A DNA stretch of 64,000 bases from JANYCO01 sp035535995 (GTDB taxonomy: Bacteria; Bacteroidota; Bacteroidia; Cytophagales; Cytophagaceae), in assembly GCA_035535995.1 (NCBI GenBank), contig DATLOZ010000016.1, forward strand, positions 62,001 through 126,000, in the 5' to 3' direction. The translations under genes were made by a program, and so were the position numbers. Of this stretch, positions 1 through 9,408 are shown piece by piece (positions within the stretch are counted from its first letter, which is position 1; every line of letters begins with the position of its first letter). The notes below the pieces were generated by a model. It was not told where the DNA came from, made no database searches, and worked only from the letters and a program-made list of their open reading frames with translations.

Positions 1-1986
1 TTCGTCCTTGAAATATTTATCGTTGAACGAGAACCAACGTTGCCGCAGGTAGAGTGCGGTATTGCTACTAAGCGTAAAATCCAGTCCGACTCCAAAAGCT
101 TTGCCAATCTGATCGCGGGCTTTGCCTGTGATACCATTCACGCCGGTAGCGGCGGTAGTGGTGTCGGTATATTTATTTCCTTTCACATATTCCAATCCTC
201 CATAGAAGGAGATGATCAGGTTCCTTACTAAGTGATAATACAACTCACCTTCGTGGTAATGTGCATTGATGTATGCCTTATTGGAAAATACAGGCACCGG
301 AGAAAATTTATTCTGCACACTCATCACCGTGTTTAGATTGTAGAAATAAATATCACGGTCGAATAGTTTTGATTTAAACTTGATTTGAAAGTCGAGAGAA
401 GCATAATGCTTTCTGCTTACCGGAGTGGTATCTCCTGTGTTTGGATTGTCGAATACTCCTACGGTTTCATAGGCGCCGCGGTAGATGGTCTTCACTCTTC
501 CATTCGGTCCCATGGCGTTGTTGTATGGAAACACCTGTGGCAATCTTGACCATGTCAAAGAGTTGATGCGGTGTGAGTAGGTGATGATATTTTTGTTGCC
601 CAACAAATCCATTTCGCTTTCCATTTGCAAACCGCCGATGAATTTGAATTTCCATACTTTCACTTCCGTGTTGATGGCACCGCCGCGACGGTTGTTGGCA
701 AGGTCTCCCACACCGGTCATGTTTCCTCCGAAAGGCGCCAGCACTTGTTGTGTTCCCTTGGAAAGAAATCCGCTGGTCACTTCCTGGATCGAAGTATTGG
801 AGAATTGTGCTACGTTACTGGTAAAGCTTTTGTCGATCTGGAAATAACGAAGGCTGAAAGGAAGACCTGTGTATTTTTTAGGAGTGATCAGGTTTACCAA
901 TACCCCTGGTCCCCATGAACGTTTGTAGTTCGGGCTTGCATAGCCACCCACTCCTACTTCACCATTCAGGTTGAATTCTTTGAAATTGAAATTATATTCA
1001 CTGGTAAACACATTCCATTGCACATTAATATGGCTGTTGATACTATCTGTTCTTACAAAGGAATTGAAAGTGTTTAAGGAGATCCTGTTATTGTTCTTGA
1101 AATTCTTAGTGATTTTACCACCCACGTTGCTCTTAGGTCTTACGATCACTTCACGGTCGAATCCTCCGTTGATATCTGTTTTACCATAGAAGAAGTCGAG
1201 CGATGTTTTGAATGGCATATCATATCCGTTTACGATAAATCCTTTAAATGCTCTCGTACCGAAACGCGCATCCTGGTTGATAGTACCATTGTAATAGTAA
1301 GAAGCATAACGTGTAGTCACGTTTCCAACCGGGTCCCATGGCCTTCTTTCCCAGATACTGTAACGCTGGTAGCCTATATTGGTACCAAAGGTGAAAGGAG
1401 ACAATTGTGTCCATTGGATACCACCTGCCACTACGTTGAAGTTACCGAATTTTGTAGTCGTGTTTCCGCGCAGCACCATGTTGAAATAAGTATTAAACTC
1501 TCTTGGCGGTGCGGTTGGCCCGTTGTAGGCGGTGTAGGGATTGAGCAGGATCAATTCAGAACCGATGCTGGTATTTACGGTAGGCGCGCCACCCACATAC
1601 AGAAGCATTACCGGGTCATAGTTTCCGTCGCCCATACTAAGTACTTTGTGGGTTCCCAACGCTCCGCCTATTGAAGCAGGGTTGGTATAATCGTTGGTGA
1701 GTGTTCTTCCCCACAGATAAGCGCGGTAGTATCCGCCTGCATTCAGGCCGCTCATAAACCGTTGAATAATTCCTACGGGATCGTTCACTTCTTTTTCCTG
1801 CAGCTTTACAGTAGAAGAAGATTGCATGAACGTAAAGGGCGATTTTATTTTTTTCAGCGAGACTCCCTTCAGCAGGCTCGTACCGCTGGAGTCGGGCGGG
1901 GAAGCGAAAGCTGCTGCTGCCGGCAAGAGCAGGAGCGCTGTGATCCCAGCCAGGTAAAATTTCATTCGGTTATAGTGTTTCAACAT
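1..1986 (-). CDS. Outer-membrane beta-barrel protein (3' end outside window)
   Basis: An open frame runs from the ATG at 1986 (or the in-frame ATG at 1965) to the window edge without a stop, giving about 660 residues of an incomplete protein. The N-terminus from 1965 begins MKFYLAGITALLLLP and ends its hydrophobic core near AFAS, a typical signal peptide. The rest is rich in alternating aromatic and polar residues (for example YYRAYLWGR, FRSLRYFQ-type strands), as in outer-membrane barrels. I see no clear TonB plug or carboxypeptidase-regulatory-like domain, so I do not call it a SusC/TonB receptor. It follows the GH16 gene by 22 nt on the same strand and is probably co-transcribed with it. 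A role in handling glucan at the cell surface would be inference from context only. Confidence 0.6.
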   Translation of the reverse strand, partial: MLKHYNRMKFYLAGITALLLLPAAAAFASPPDSSGTSLLKGVSLKKIKSPFTFMQSSSTVKLQEKEVNDPVGIIQRFMSGLNAGGYYRAYLWGRTLTNDYTNPASIGGALGTHKVLSMGDGNYDPVMLLYVGGAPTVNTSIGSELILLNPYTAYNGPTAPPREFNTYFNMVLRGNTTTKFGNFNVVAGGIQWTQLSPFTFGTNIGYQRYSIWERRPWDPVGNVTTRYASYYYNGTINQDARFGTRAFKGFIVNGYDMPFKTSLDFFYGKTDINGGFDREVIVRPKSNVGGKITKNFKNNNRISLNTFNSFVRTDSINSHINVQWNVFTSEYNFNFKEFNLNGEVGVGGYASPNYKRSWGPGVLVNLITPKKYTGLPFSLRYFQIDKSFTSNVAQFSNTSIQEVTSGFLSKGTQQVLAPFGGNMTGVGDLANNRRGGAINTEVKVWKFKFIGGLQMESEMDLLGNKNIITYSHRINSLTWSRLPQVFPYNNAMGPNGRVKTIYRGAYETVGVFDNPNTGDTTPVSRKHYASLDFQIKFKSKLFDRDIYFYNLNTVMSVQNKFSPVPVFSNKAYINAHYHEGELYYHLVRNLIISFYGGLEYVKGNKYTDTTTAATGVNGITGKARDQIGKAFGVGLDFTLSSNTALYLRQRWFSFNDKYFKDE

Positions 1987-2008
1987 AAGAACTTGAGATT
2001 TTCAGTTT

Positions 2009-2902
2009 TTATTTAGCGGTCTTTCTTTCGTACACTCTTACATAATCGACAAACATGTATTTAGGAAACACAGTAGTCTCGTCTGGCGGACCTGGCCAGT
2101 TGCCGCCGACGGCCAGGTTAAGGATCATATGAAAGGTCTGGTCAAACGGCCATGGTTGCGGCGAAAGATCTGCCGGCGTGCGTGTGGCGTAGAGCGAATC
2201 GTCGAGGTAAAAGCGGATCACGTTTTCTTCCCATTCGCAGGAGAACACATGGTATTCATCTTCGAAGGTTCCTTTCTTCAACATGATTGTACCACCTATA
2301 TTTTTGTTGTTGGGCCAAGGCGGGCCATAGTGAAGCGTTCCATGCAGTGTGCTTGGCTTGTTACCGATCGTTTCCATGATATCGATCTCCCCGCTTTGAG
2401 GCCATCCTCCATAAACATAATCGGTAGGAAGCATCCAGATAGCAGGCCATATCCCTTGCTGTACGGGCGTTCTGGCGCGGATATCAAAACGTCCGTATTT
2501 CCATCCGGCTTTGTATCTTGTGTTGACACGCGCAGAAGTATATGGTTTCCCTTTGTAATCCTGGCGCATAGCCTTGATCACAAATTTTCCATCGCGCATG
2601 TAGGAGTTGTTGGCAGACTTTACATAGTATTGTAATTCGTTGTTACCACCACCGTCTCCATTTACTTCATAGTTCCAGCGCAGCGTATCCAGTGCAGTGC
2701 TGTCGAATTCATCGTGCCATACCATCTGCCAGCCTTCGCGGTCGATGGGTGATCTAAAACCATTGTCGCCCGGAGGTGTAAGGTCTTCTTCTACGATCTC
2801 TTCGGCTGGCTTGTACAAGTCGGGCTGCTTAACCAAAGAAAAGGTAGAGCATGCAGCGCAGATCAGCGCTATGCAAAGCGTAGGTATGTACTTTACTTTC
2901 AT
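2009..2902 (-). CDS. GH16 family beta-glucanase lipoprotein
   Basis: A 297-residue glycoside hydrolase of family 16, the family of laminarinases, lichenases and related endo-beta-glucanases. The catalytic signature GEIDIMETIG is at residues 171-180, with E172 as expected nucleophile, D174 as helper and E177 as acid/base. The conserved start of the fold (WHDEFD, about 62-67) and the C-terminal strand MFVDYVRVYE are both present. The N-terminus has a hydrophobic segment ending CAAC (Cys18), a plausible though not ideal lipobox, so the enzyme is probably membrane-anchored and exposed. The length fits a single catalytic domain without binding modules. It lies 20 nt after a duplicated-module secreted protein and 22 nt before a barrel protein, suggesting a small polysaccharide-handling operon. 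Beta-1,3 (laminarin) specificity is likely but not proven. Confidence 0.9.
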   Translation of the reverse strand: MKVKYIPTLCIALICAACSTFSLVKQPDLYKPAEEIVEEDLTPPGDNGFRSPIDREGWQMVWHDEFDSTALDTLRWNYEVNGDGGGNNELQYYVKSANNSYMRDGKFVIKAMRQDYKGKPYTSARVNTRYKAGWKYGRFDIRARTPVQQGIWPAIWMLPTDYVYGGWPQSGEIDIMETIGNKPSTLHGTLHYGPPWPNNKNIGGTIMLKKGTFEDEYHVFSCEWEENVIRFYLDDSLYATRTPADLSPQPWPFDQTFHMILNLAVGGNWPGPPDETTVFPKYMFVDYVRVYERKTAK

Positions 2903-2922
2903 CTTAGAATATTATAAGTCTG

Positions 2923-4035
2923 TTATTTTTCTTTCTTTTTTATGAACCTCACTTCGTCGAGATAAAGCGTGCCCACAGGAAGCACCATAAACAGCAGAGA
3001 GTTTACAGTTTTTAGATTTGCTCCTTTAAGATTGATAGTATATTTTTTCCAGGTAGGTCCTACTTCCACGTAGGTTTCTTTTCGTTGGTCTTCGTACTTA
3101 TCGCCTGCGCCCACTCCTATCTCGCTGATGAGATAGATGTCGGAGCCTTTCACATCGGCGCGTGCGTAGAATTCTAATTTATCATAACCAGAAAGATCAG
3201 CGAGTTTTGGGTTTTCAGGTAAGGCTGTATTCCACGAGCCGGTGTAGAGAATATACATTCCTCTCCAGCCTTCTGCGTTGTTGGCAGTAAGTTTGATACA
3301 TTTCGGCCCCATGTACGGATTGCTGCGACAGTTTTCGTCGAGTTTCAGGCTGATCCCGTTTTTCTCTCCCATGTATCCGCTTGGAATTCCGTTCTCAAAT
3401 TTGTCGGCATATACATAAAAGGAAGTCGGATCGAGTGGCTCTTTTCTTTCCTGGTAAACGATGTCGGTAGCAAGCGGTGTGAAATCGGCGCCGGCGTAAA
3501 ATACTTCGTCGAGGTAAAGTGTACCGGCGTTTTCAAATACTACTAATAATAATCCGTTGACGCGGGTATAATCGCCAGCGGGGAGTTCCAGTACAAAACG
3601 TTGCCATTTGGTGGTAAGGTCAATTTTTCCTTCTCCCTTGGTAGGTTCTTTTCCTTCACCCATTCCAATCTTGGCGATCGTATAGTTTTTATCGGAGCGG
3701 GCGCTGAATACAAAATATTTTTTCCCGGTAAGATCTGCAAGTGGAGTTTGTGGGTCGATTGTTTCTCTCCAGGTTCCTCCTTTTTGAAAGAAAATTCCGC
3801 TCCAGGCTTCTTCGCCGTTGGCGGTAATTTTCAGGCAATATTCACCTTTCAAAGGATTCTCCTTACTAAAAGGGTCAATCTGGAGACTTTTGCCATTACC
3901 AGCACCCATGATCCCGGAAGGCGTCCCATTGTCCAGCTTATCGGAATATACATAATATTCATTGGCGGCTTGCGCTGGTAAGACCGTAAAGAGACTAAAA
4001 CCGGCCAAACATAGTAAACAGTAAAGTTTCTTCAT
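2923..4035 (-). CDS. Secreted protein with two tandem ~160-residue modules (carbohydrate-binding-like)
   Basis: A 370-residue protein with a signal peptide ending near AQAA (residue 24). It consists of two clearly homologous halves, roughly 26-184 and 205-365. Each begins with YVY(S/A)DKxxNGxPSGxMG, continues through a KxTAN...W motif and ends with GTLYLDEV. The end motif and strand-rich pattern resemble the galactose-binding-like jelly rolls used as carbohydrate-binding modules, but I cannot assign a family number. It is the first gene of a minus-strand operon, 20 nt before the GH16 lipoprotein, so binding of the same glucan is a reasonable inference. No catalytic motif is visible. Confidence 0.65.
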   Translation of the reverse strand: MKKLYCLLCLAGFSLFTVLPAQAANEYYVYSDKLDNGTPSGIMGAGNGKSLQIDPFSKENPLKGEYCLKITANGEEAWSGIFFQKGGTWRETIDPQTPLADLTGKKYFVFSARSDKNYTIAKIGMGEGKEPTKGEGKIDLTTKWQRFVLELPAGDYTRVNGLLLVVFENAGTLYLDEVFYAGADFTPLATDIVYQERKEPLDPTSFYVYADKFENGIPSGYMGEKNGISLKLDENCRSNPYMGPKCIKLTANNAEGWRGMYILYTGSWNTALPENPKLADLSGYDKLEFYARADVKGSDIYLISEIGVGAGDKYEDQRKETYVEVGPTWKKYTINLKGANLKTVNSLLFMVLPVGTLYLDEVRFIKKKEK

Positions 4036-4666
4036 TTTGAATGGGTTATAGATTGATGAATATTATCTATATCGAAAACTTATTCTTTTTTTATAATGAA
4101 AAACATTTTTTTTATTATTATTTAAATTTTAGGTAGCCAATAAGATGCGATAAACCACCCTTATTTTACGTTTAGAAAACAATAAAAAAAGATTCTCATT
4201 TAAGCTTAAATATGAAATCAGGGCTATTTTCATTTTAAATCGCACATAAAATATTTTTTAATAATGCTTTAGTTTTTGCTAAAACCGCTTTCATGGTTTT
4301 TTATACGTAAAGAATTTTAAGCTGTGTTATGATCTTATTAATTATTTGGGATATAGGTTTCTAGATCATTTTTTACAAAAAATAAATCCTTAAGGTCAAG
4401 AGCTTTGACTTTATAAGCGTAAAAAGAAGAATTGCAAGTTTGAAGCATATGCGGCAAATATCAAAAGTCTTCCCATTTGCCCTCCATTTTGCCCCCAGTT
4501 TCAACCAGGGGATTTAATATTCAAAGAGGAAATACTTCTGATTAAATTTTACTTTAGACTTTCAATTCTTCAAAAAATAAGAAAGTCCTGATCTTCAAAA
4601 TAAATTTGAGATTATAAATTTAATAAATATCTTTAGTTTAATTCTATTCGTTTTGCGTAACAATCT
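4036..4666. other. AT-rich intergenic region between divergent genes
   Basis: A 631-nt region separating the minus-strand glucanase operon from the plus-strand sensor gene. It is very AT-rich with many short A/T runs. I found no convincing ORF, RNA gene or long inverted repeat. The only structured signal I can support is a candidate promoter close to the sensor gene at 4605-4635. Confidence 0.5.
4605..4635 (+). promoter_or_regulatory. Candidate Bacteroidota-type promoter for the 7TMR sensor
   Basis: TTTG at 4605-4608 is followed after 19 nt by TATCTTTA at 4628-4635. This is one mismatch from the TAnnTTTG -7 motif used by Bacteroidota primary sigma factor. The downstream ATG is at 4667. Confidence 0.4.
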
Positions 4667-6703
4667 ATGTTTCAAAATATTTTTGTTTTGCAAAAACAGG
4701 ATAGCCGAATCAAACCACCGCTAGCAATGGCCTTACCTAACCTTATGCCAGGATACAGAAATATCGTTTCTCTTGTAGCGGCTACGCTCTTGTTTTACAC
4801 CCTTATTCCTCTCTCCTACGCAGCCGATCCGGTACTAATCACTGATAAAGACATCGATGAACTGCATTTCTGGAAACTTGACAACCTGGAAATACTGGAA
4901 GATGCAGACAATGAGCTTTCTATCCAGGATATTCTCTCCGGGCGTTATGATGCTGCTTTCCAGAAAGGACAATTAAACGGAAGGGTAACCAAGAAAAACA
5001 ATGTTTCCTATTGGGGAAGGATCCGAATCAAAAAACTTACGCAGGACAATAATAAATGGGTATTTGAAGCATACGATCAATCCATCGATGAAATTGATTT
5101 TTATGCGCCTGACCAAAACGGCCATTATGTAGGCTATGAAGAAGGCGATAGCAAGCCTTTCGCCGTGAGGCCTTATAAGCATAAGAACTTCGTGTTTGAC
5201 TTAAATCTCGAATACAACAAAGAACAAACTGTTTACATCCGGATCAAATCTTCACACCCTGTTTTCTTTATCGGTGTGGTGCGTAATATTCACGCGTTTA
5301 TTTCTTATGCTTTAAAAGAATACTTTTTTCTCGCGCTGTTCTACGGACTTACCATTTCCATGATCATTCTCAACCTGATGCAATATTTGATCACACGGTT
5401 AAACATCTACCTGGTATATGTATTTTATGTTTTTGCTGCGCTGATCTATATTTCTTCGCAAGATGGATTGGGCTTTGAATTCCTTTGGTTTGGACTGCCA
5501 GGCATCAACAACATCATAAGCTCGCTGTTCTCCTTCCTAATGATAGGACTGGCTTTACTATTGGCCTACGAATTTTTGCGCGATACCAATCCTGATAAAA
5601 AATACCTGAAATGGGGACTGGGTTTACTCGGCATTCGCTTTCTCTATTTAGTGATCACACTGGCAGGCGTTGATCTGTTTCCCGCTTTCATGCTCGATCT
5701 GCCGATCCGTTTTTATATTCTTTACTTATCCCTGATGGCGCTTTCCAAAGGCCACCGTCAGCTGCGTTACTTCACTATCGCCATGGCTACGCTTGTGATT
5801 GGCTATACAGTGCGAGAGCTTACAGTCAGCGGCTTGCTTCCGCATACGATCGCTACGGTGTATATGCACTTATTTGGCGAGTCTTTCCAGATGATCTTCA
5901 TTTCTATGGCCATGGGCGAACAAATTAAGATTCGGATGGAAGACCTCGTACTCAGCCAGGAAAAATCGCTGGCAGAATTGGAAAGCACACATATAAATAC
6001 AGAAAAACTTCGCAAAGATCTGCAAGCAAGAGTAGAAGAGCAGATCTCAAGAGACAAATATGTATCAGCAGGGATCTCGGAACTGAGTAATATCATTTCT
6101 TCCTATCTAAACGATAACAACCAACTGTATAAAAAGATCACTAAGTTCATGGCCGAGTATTTCGAATGCAGATTGGCGGCTTTGTACCTGGTCCCCCCGG
6201 GCAAAAATTACCTGCAACTTGTTTCCGGCTACGGCCTCGATGATATCAGGCTCACCAATACTGCGATTGAAGAAGGAGACGGATTGTTGGGCCAATGCCT
6301 GAAAGACAAAGAACGAATTGAGATCCGCGAATTGCCGGAAGATTATATTTCCATTTCCTCCGGTCTCGGCCAGGCTATTCCAAAGGTGGTGATCATAGAG
6401 CCACTTCATTTCAACCAACAATTGGTTGGTGTAATTGAAATGGCTTCTTTTAAAGAGTTTACACCGCTTCAATATGAAGTACTAAATAAGTTCGTCGCCC
6501 AGATCGCTTCTACGCTGAGCAATGTGCTGTTCAATGAGACTACTCGCAAAATGCTCGACGAATCCCGTACCAAAGAAGAAATGCTACGTCAGCAGGAAGA
6601 AGAAATGCGCCAACAGGTGGAAGAGCTGATGGCTACGCAAGATGAGTTTGCAAGGAAGGAACAACAATATCGTCAAGAAATTGAAGAGCTGAAGAAGAAG
6701 TAA
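4667..6703 (+). CDS. 7TMR-DISM transmembrane sensor with GAF domain and coiled coil
   Basis: A 678-residue membrane sensor. A hydrophobic signal segment lies at about 33-52. The first ATG at 4667 leaves an unusually long polar N-terminus, so in-frame ATGs at 4727 or 4745 may be the real start. Residues about 60-200 form an extracytoplasmic domain of the 7TMR-DISMED2 type (IRIKKLTQDNN, VYIRIKSSHP). Residues about 217-415 contain the seven-helix DISM membrane block. A coiled coil (about 425-465) leads to a GAF-like domain (about 485-620, with EEGDGLLGQ and VGVIEMAS), and the protein ends in a Q/E-rich coiled coil. No histidine kinase, GGDEF, HTH or phosphatase domain follows, so signalling output must be through protein contacts. 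It is a single-gene unit; the ligand is unknown. Confidence 0.75.
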   Translation: MFQNIFVLQKQDSRIKPPLAMALPNLMPGYRNIVSLVAATLLFYTLIPLSYAADPVLITDKDIDELHFWKLDNLEILEDADNELSIQDILSGRYDAAFQKGQLNGRVTKKNNVSYWGRIRIKKLTQDNNKWVFEAYDQSIDEIDFYAPDQNGHYVGYEEGDSKPFAVRPYKHKNFVFDLNLEYNKEQTVYIRIKSSHPVFFIGVVRNIHAFISYALKEYFFLALFYGLTISMIILNLMQYLITRLNIYLVYVFYVFAALIYISSQDGLGFEFLWFGLPGINNIISSLFSFLMIGLALLLAYEFLRDTNPDKKYLKWGLGLLGIRFLYLVITLAGVDLFPAFMLDLPIRFYILYLSLMALSKGHRQLRYFTIAMATLVIGYTVRELTVSGLLPHTIATVYMHLFGESFQMIFISMAMGEQIKIRMEDLVLSQEKSLAELESTHINTEKLRKDLQARVEEQISRDKYVSAGISELSNIISSYLNDNNQLYKKITKFMAEYFECRLAALYLVPPGKNYLQLVSGYGLDDIRLTNTAIEEGDGLLGQCLKDKERIEIRELPEDYISISSGLGQAIPKVVIIEPLHFNQQLVGVIEMASFKEFTPLQYEVLNKFVAQIASTLSNVLFNETTRKMLDESRTKEEMLRQQEEEMRQQVEELMATQDEFARKEQQYRQEIEELKKK

Positions 6704-7007
6704 AACTCTTTGAGCCTGGCCCAGGGTTGAAAACCTAGGCAATGGAATGGTTAAATTAAAAAAATCCAATTTTCAAACCACTGTTCCAAGACGCTGCAGA
6801 TATTTTATATAAGCCATTATAACCAGCTTTTTCCACTCTCTTATTATTTTCTAAATCAAAAATCTTCATTTTTAGACTAAAAATAAGCTTTTGAAAGTTT
6901 ATTCATATTAATTCTAAATAATATTTGGATTTAAACCTCTCTGTTCGTACCATTGCAAAGTTATTTAAAACAAGTCTAAATAAACGTTAAATTAATATTC
7001 TTCAAAA
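6704..7007. other. Intergenic region before the imelysin/HTTM operon
   Basis: A 304-nt AT-rich region between the sensor gene and the DUF4856 lipoprotein gene. Apart from the candidate promoter at 6924-6955, I see no coding sequence or stable hairpin. Confidence 0.4.
6924..6955 (+). promoter_or_regulatory. Candidate promoter of the imelysin/HTTM operon
   Basis: TTTG at 6924-6927, a 20-nt spacer and TACCATTG at 6948-6955 resemble the Bacteroidota -33/-7 pair with one mismatch in the -7 box. It lies 52 nt before the first ATG. I could not recognise a Fur box by eye. Confidence 0.35.
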
Positions 7008-8195
7008 ATGACAACTATTAATAAAGTATTCACAGGTCTTTTAGCACTTGCCTTGATTTTTTCCGCAGGCTGCAAGAAAAAGAAAGACGTGGTAACACCT
7101 GTCAATTCTTACGATGTACCTACCTCTTATTCCGGATTTTCAAACGTTGAATATTCAGAAGCAACTACTCGTCTGAACATGTTCAAGACGATCGAAAATC
7201 AAATGAAGAAAGGTGTTCCTGCTACAGGTACTTATACGCTGGATGGGACAGCATTAAAAAATATGTTTTCAAATTCTTCCAGTCCATTCACCGACTCTAC
7301 ACAATGGAATGGTATTTCTATCCAGTTGGAAGATCACGTAGATCCTAATGCACATACATTGATCGAAGGTTATCTTGACACCTACGCACAATCCAGCGCT
7401 TCTACTACTCCCGCTGACTTTGGTACCGGCGGAACAGTAGGTACAGCAGGAATTGCTACCGGTAATGCTACCAACGGAAGCAAAAGAACATTGTTTGACG
7501 CTCACGGCATCAACCATGCACAGGCTTTCCAAAAAACAATGTTCGGCGCTTTTCTGGTATATCAGATCGATAATATTCTGGCCAATATTGCCAACCAGGA
7601 CAACAGCGCTAATGTATCCGGACAAAGCTATACTGCCCAGGAACACGCATGGGACCTGGCTTTCGGATATGCTGGATTTTCAAAAAAATATACAGTAGAT
7701 AGCCTTACCAACACCACATTTATTGCTGCACACAAATCTCTTTATTTCTACATCGCCAACTACTCTACACAAGTAGATGCAGGGATTCACTCCAGCACTG
7801 CTTTGCTCAATGCATTCTTGAAAGGAAGAGCAGCTATCAGCAACAAAGACGATGCTACCAGAGACGCACAAGCAACGCTGATCATCGCAGAACTTGAAAA
7901 ATTCCTTGCAGCCTGCGTGATCCACGAGATCAACGAACTGATGACAGGAAACGCAACGGTGAAATTCCCGGATGCTCCAAGCAAATGTAGCTCTCTGTCT
8001 GAATCCATGGGGTTCCTGATTGCTATGAAATATAACCCTCGCAAAGTGACCATCAGCGATACTCAGATCGATGATGTGCTTAGCCACTACCACGCTACTA
8101 CTAATCTAAACGATGTGAGCTTATCCGATGTATCGTACATTAAAAACACGATCAGCTCTATTTATGGTTTGGATAGTCTAAAAGATATTATATAA
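7008..8195 (+). CDS. DUF4856 family lipoprotein
   Basis: A 395-residue lipoprotein. The signal sequence ends in FSAGC with Cys22 as the expected lipidated residue, followed by a KKKK stretch. The body matches what I recall of DUF4856, a Bacteroidota family encoded beside imelysin-like proteins: a start of the YSGFSNVEYSEATTRLNMF type, then helical segments with conserved His such as AQEHAWDLAFGYAG and VIHEINELM. These helical repeats recall the all-helical imelysin fold, so it may be a distant relative that binds metal or an iron compound outside the inner membrane. It is the first gene of a four-gene operon with an imelysin-like lipoprotein, an HTTM protein and a FecA-like receptor. Biochemical role unknown. 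Confidence 0.7.
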   Translation: MTTINKVFTGLLALALIFSAGCKKKKDVVTPVNSYDVPTSYSGFSNVEYSEATTRLNMFKTIENQMKKGVPATGTYTLDGTALKNMFSNSSSPFTDSTQWNGISIQLEDHVDPNAHTLIEGYLDTYAQSSASTTPADFGTGGTVGTAGIATGNATNGSKRTLFDAHGINHAQAFQKTMFGAFLVYQIDNILANIANQDNSANVSGQSYTAQEHAWDLAFGYAGFSKKYTVDSLTNTTFIAAHKSLYFYIANYSTQVDAGIHSSTALLNAFLKGRAAISNKDDATRDAQATLIIAELEKFLAACVIHEINELMTGNATVKFPDAPSKCSSLSESMGFLIAMKYNPRKVTISDTQIDDVLSHYHATTNLNDVSLSDVSYIKNTISSIYGLDSLKDII

Positions 8196-8271
8196 CTATA
8201 TTTGCAACCCAAATGAAGGATCTGTTGCCTTGACTGATAAAAAAGGCAACAGGTTCTTACTGTATAAAACT

Positions 8272-9408
8272 ATGAGAATAAAGAACCTATTGATTTTCGC
8301 AACAGCCGGTACCTTATTTCTAGGACTTACCGTTTCTTCCTGCAAAAAGAAAAAGGACGATACTCCCACGTCTGCCAACTTTGATCGTGGAGCAATGCTT
8401 TCCAACATAGGAAACAACATAATTATTCCAAGCTATCAAAAACATGCTACAGCGCTCAATAGCCTGGACTCCGCAATTACAGCCTTTAACTTGAGTCCGA
8501 CTTCTGTTGGTCTGACGGCTACGCAAAATATTTTTAAAAATGCCTACAGATCATGGCAATATTGTTCTGCATTTGAGCTCGGCTATGCAGCAGATCAATA
8601 TACACGGATCAGCACCAATACATTTCCGATCGATAGTAATAAGATCAATAGTAATATCGCAGCCGGCACTTATGACCTTAGTGCGCCTGGCAACGCAGCC
8701 GCCAAAGGTTTGCCGGGGATTGATTTTCTCCTATTCGGCTCCGGCGCTACCAACACCATTATCCTGAATCGCTTTGCTTCTGGCTCCGATGCTACTAACC
8801 GCAAAAAATATTTAGCAGATCTTTCTTCCGAACTTAAAACAAGAGCCAACAATATTTTAAACAGCTGGCTTCCTTCCGGAGGAAATTATATCAGCACTTT
8901 CATTTCTTCCAATGGCACTGACGTGGGAAGCGCTACAGGACAATTGATCAATCAATATGTTTTCGATTTTGACATATTGAAAAATGATAAACTGGGAATC
9001 CCTCTTGGTAAACAATCCAACGGGGTAACTTATCCTACGAAGACTGAAGGCTACTACAGCGGGATGTCTGTAGAACTGGCTTCACTTCAAGTGCAGGCAG
9101 CACAAAATATTTATCTGGGTAGAGACCTGAACGGCAACGATGGCCTAGGCTTTGACGATTATCTTGTAACCCTGAACGCCAAGGCCGGTGACGGAAGCTC
9201 GCTGAATGATGTGATCAAAAATCAATTCACTACTACCTATACTAACTTACAAGCCGTAGCCAGTCCGCTTTCCCAAACCATCAACAATAATCCTTCTCAA
9301 GTAGATGCTGCCTATACTCAATGTCAGAAACTGCTGGTGCTTCTGAAAACAGATATGACTTCTGCAATGGGAATTTTGATCACGTTTGAAGACAATGACG
9401 GTGACTAG
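8272..9408 (+). CDS. Imelysin-like (peptidase M75 family) lipoprotein
   Basis: A 378-residue lipoprotein starting at the ATG at 8272. An in-frame TTG at 8230 would add 14 polar residues before the signal peptide and is less likely. The lipobox ends VSSC (Cys24), followed by KKKK. The hallmark imelysin segment is GLPGIDFLLFG at residues 146-156, preceded by the helix AYRSWQYCSAFELG. In classical imelysin/EfeO proteins this region carries GxHxxE. Here the aligned residues read GLPGID, so the His is absent and the Glu is Asp, as in the diverged imelysin-like subgroup. Family members are iron-regulated envelope proteins thought to bind iron or haem rather than to act as peptidases. It overlaps the HTTM gene downstream. 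Confidence 0.82.
   Translation: MRIKNLLIFATAGTLFLGLTVSSCKKKKDDTPTSANFDRGAMLSNIGNNIIIPSYQKHATALNSLDSAITAFNLSPTSVGLTATQNIFKNAYRSWQYCSAFELGYAADQYTRISTNTFPIDSNKINSNIAAGTYDLSAPGNAAAKGLPGIDFLLFGSGATNTIILNRFASGSDATNRKKYLADLSSELKTRANNILNSWLPSGGNYISTFISSNGTDVGSATGQLINQYVFDFDILKNDKLGIPLGKQSNGVTYPTKTEGYYSGMSVELASLQVQAAQNIYLGRDLNGNDGLGFDDYLVTLNAKAGDGSSLNDVIKNQFTTTYTNLQAVASPLSQTINNNPSQVDAAYTQCQKLLVLLKTDMTSAMGILITFEDNDGD

Noticed and set aside
8230..8271. TTG start extending the imelysin-like protein
   Set aside because: It would put a polar extension before a good lipoprotein signal peptide; the ATG at 8272 is better.
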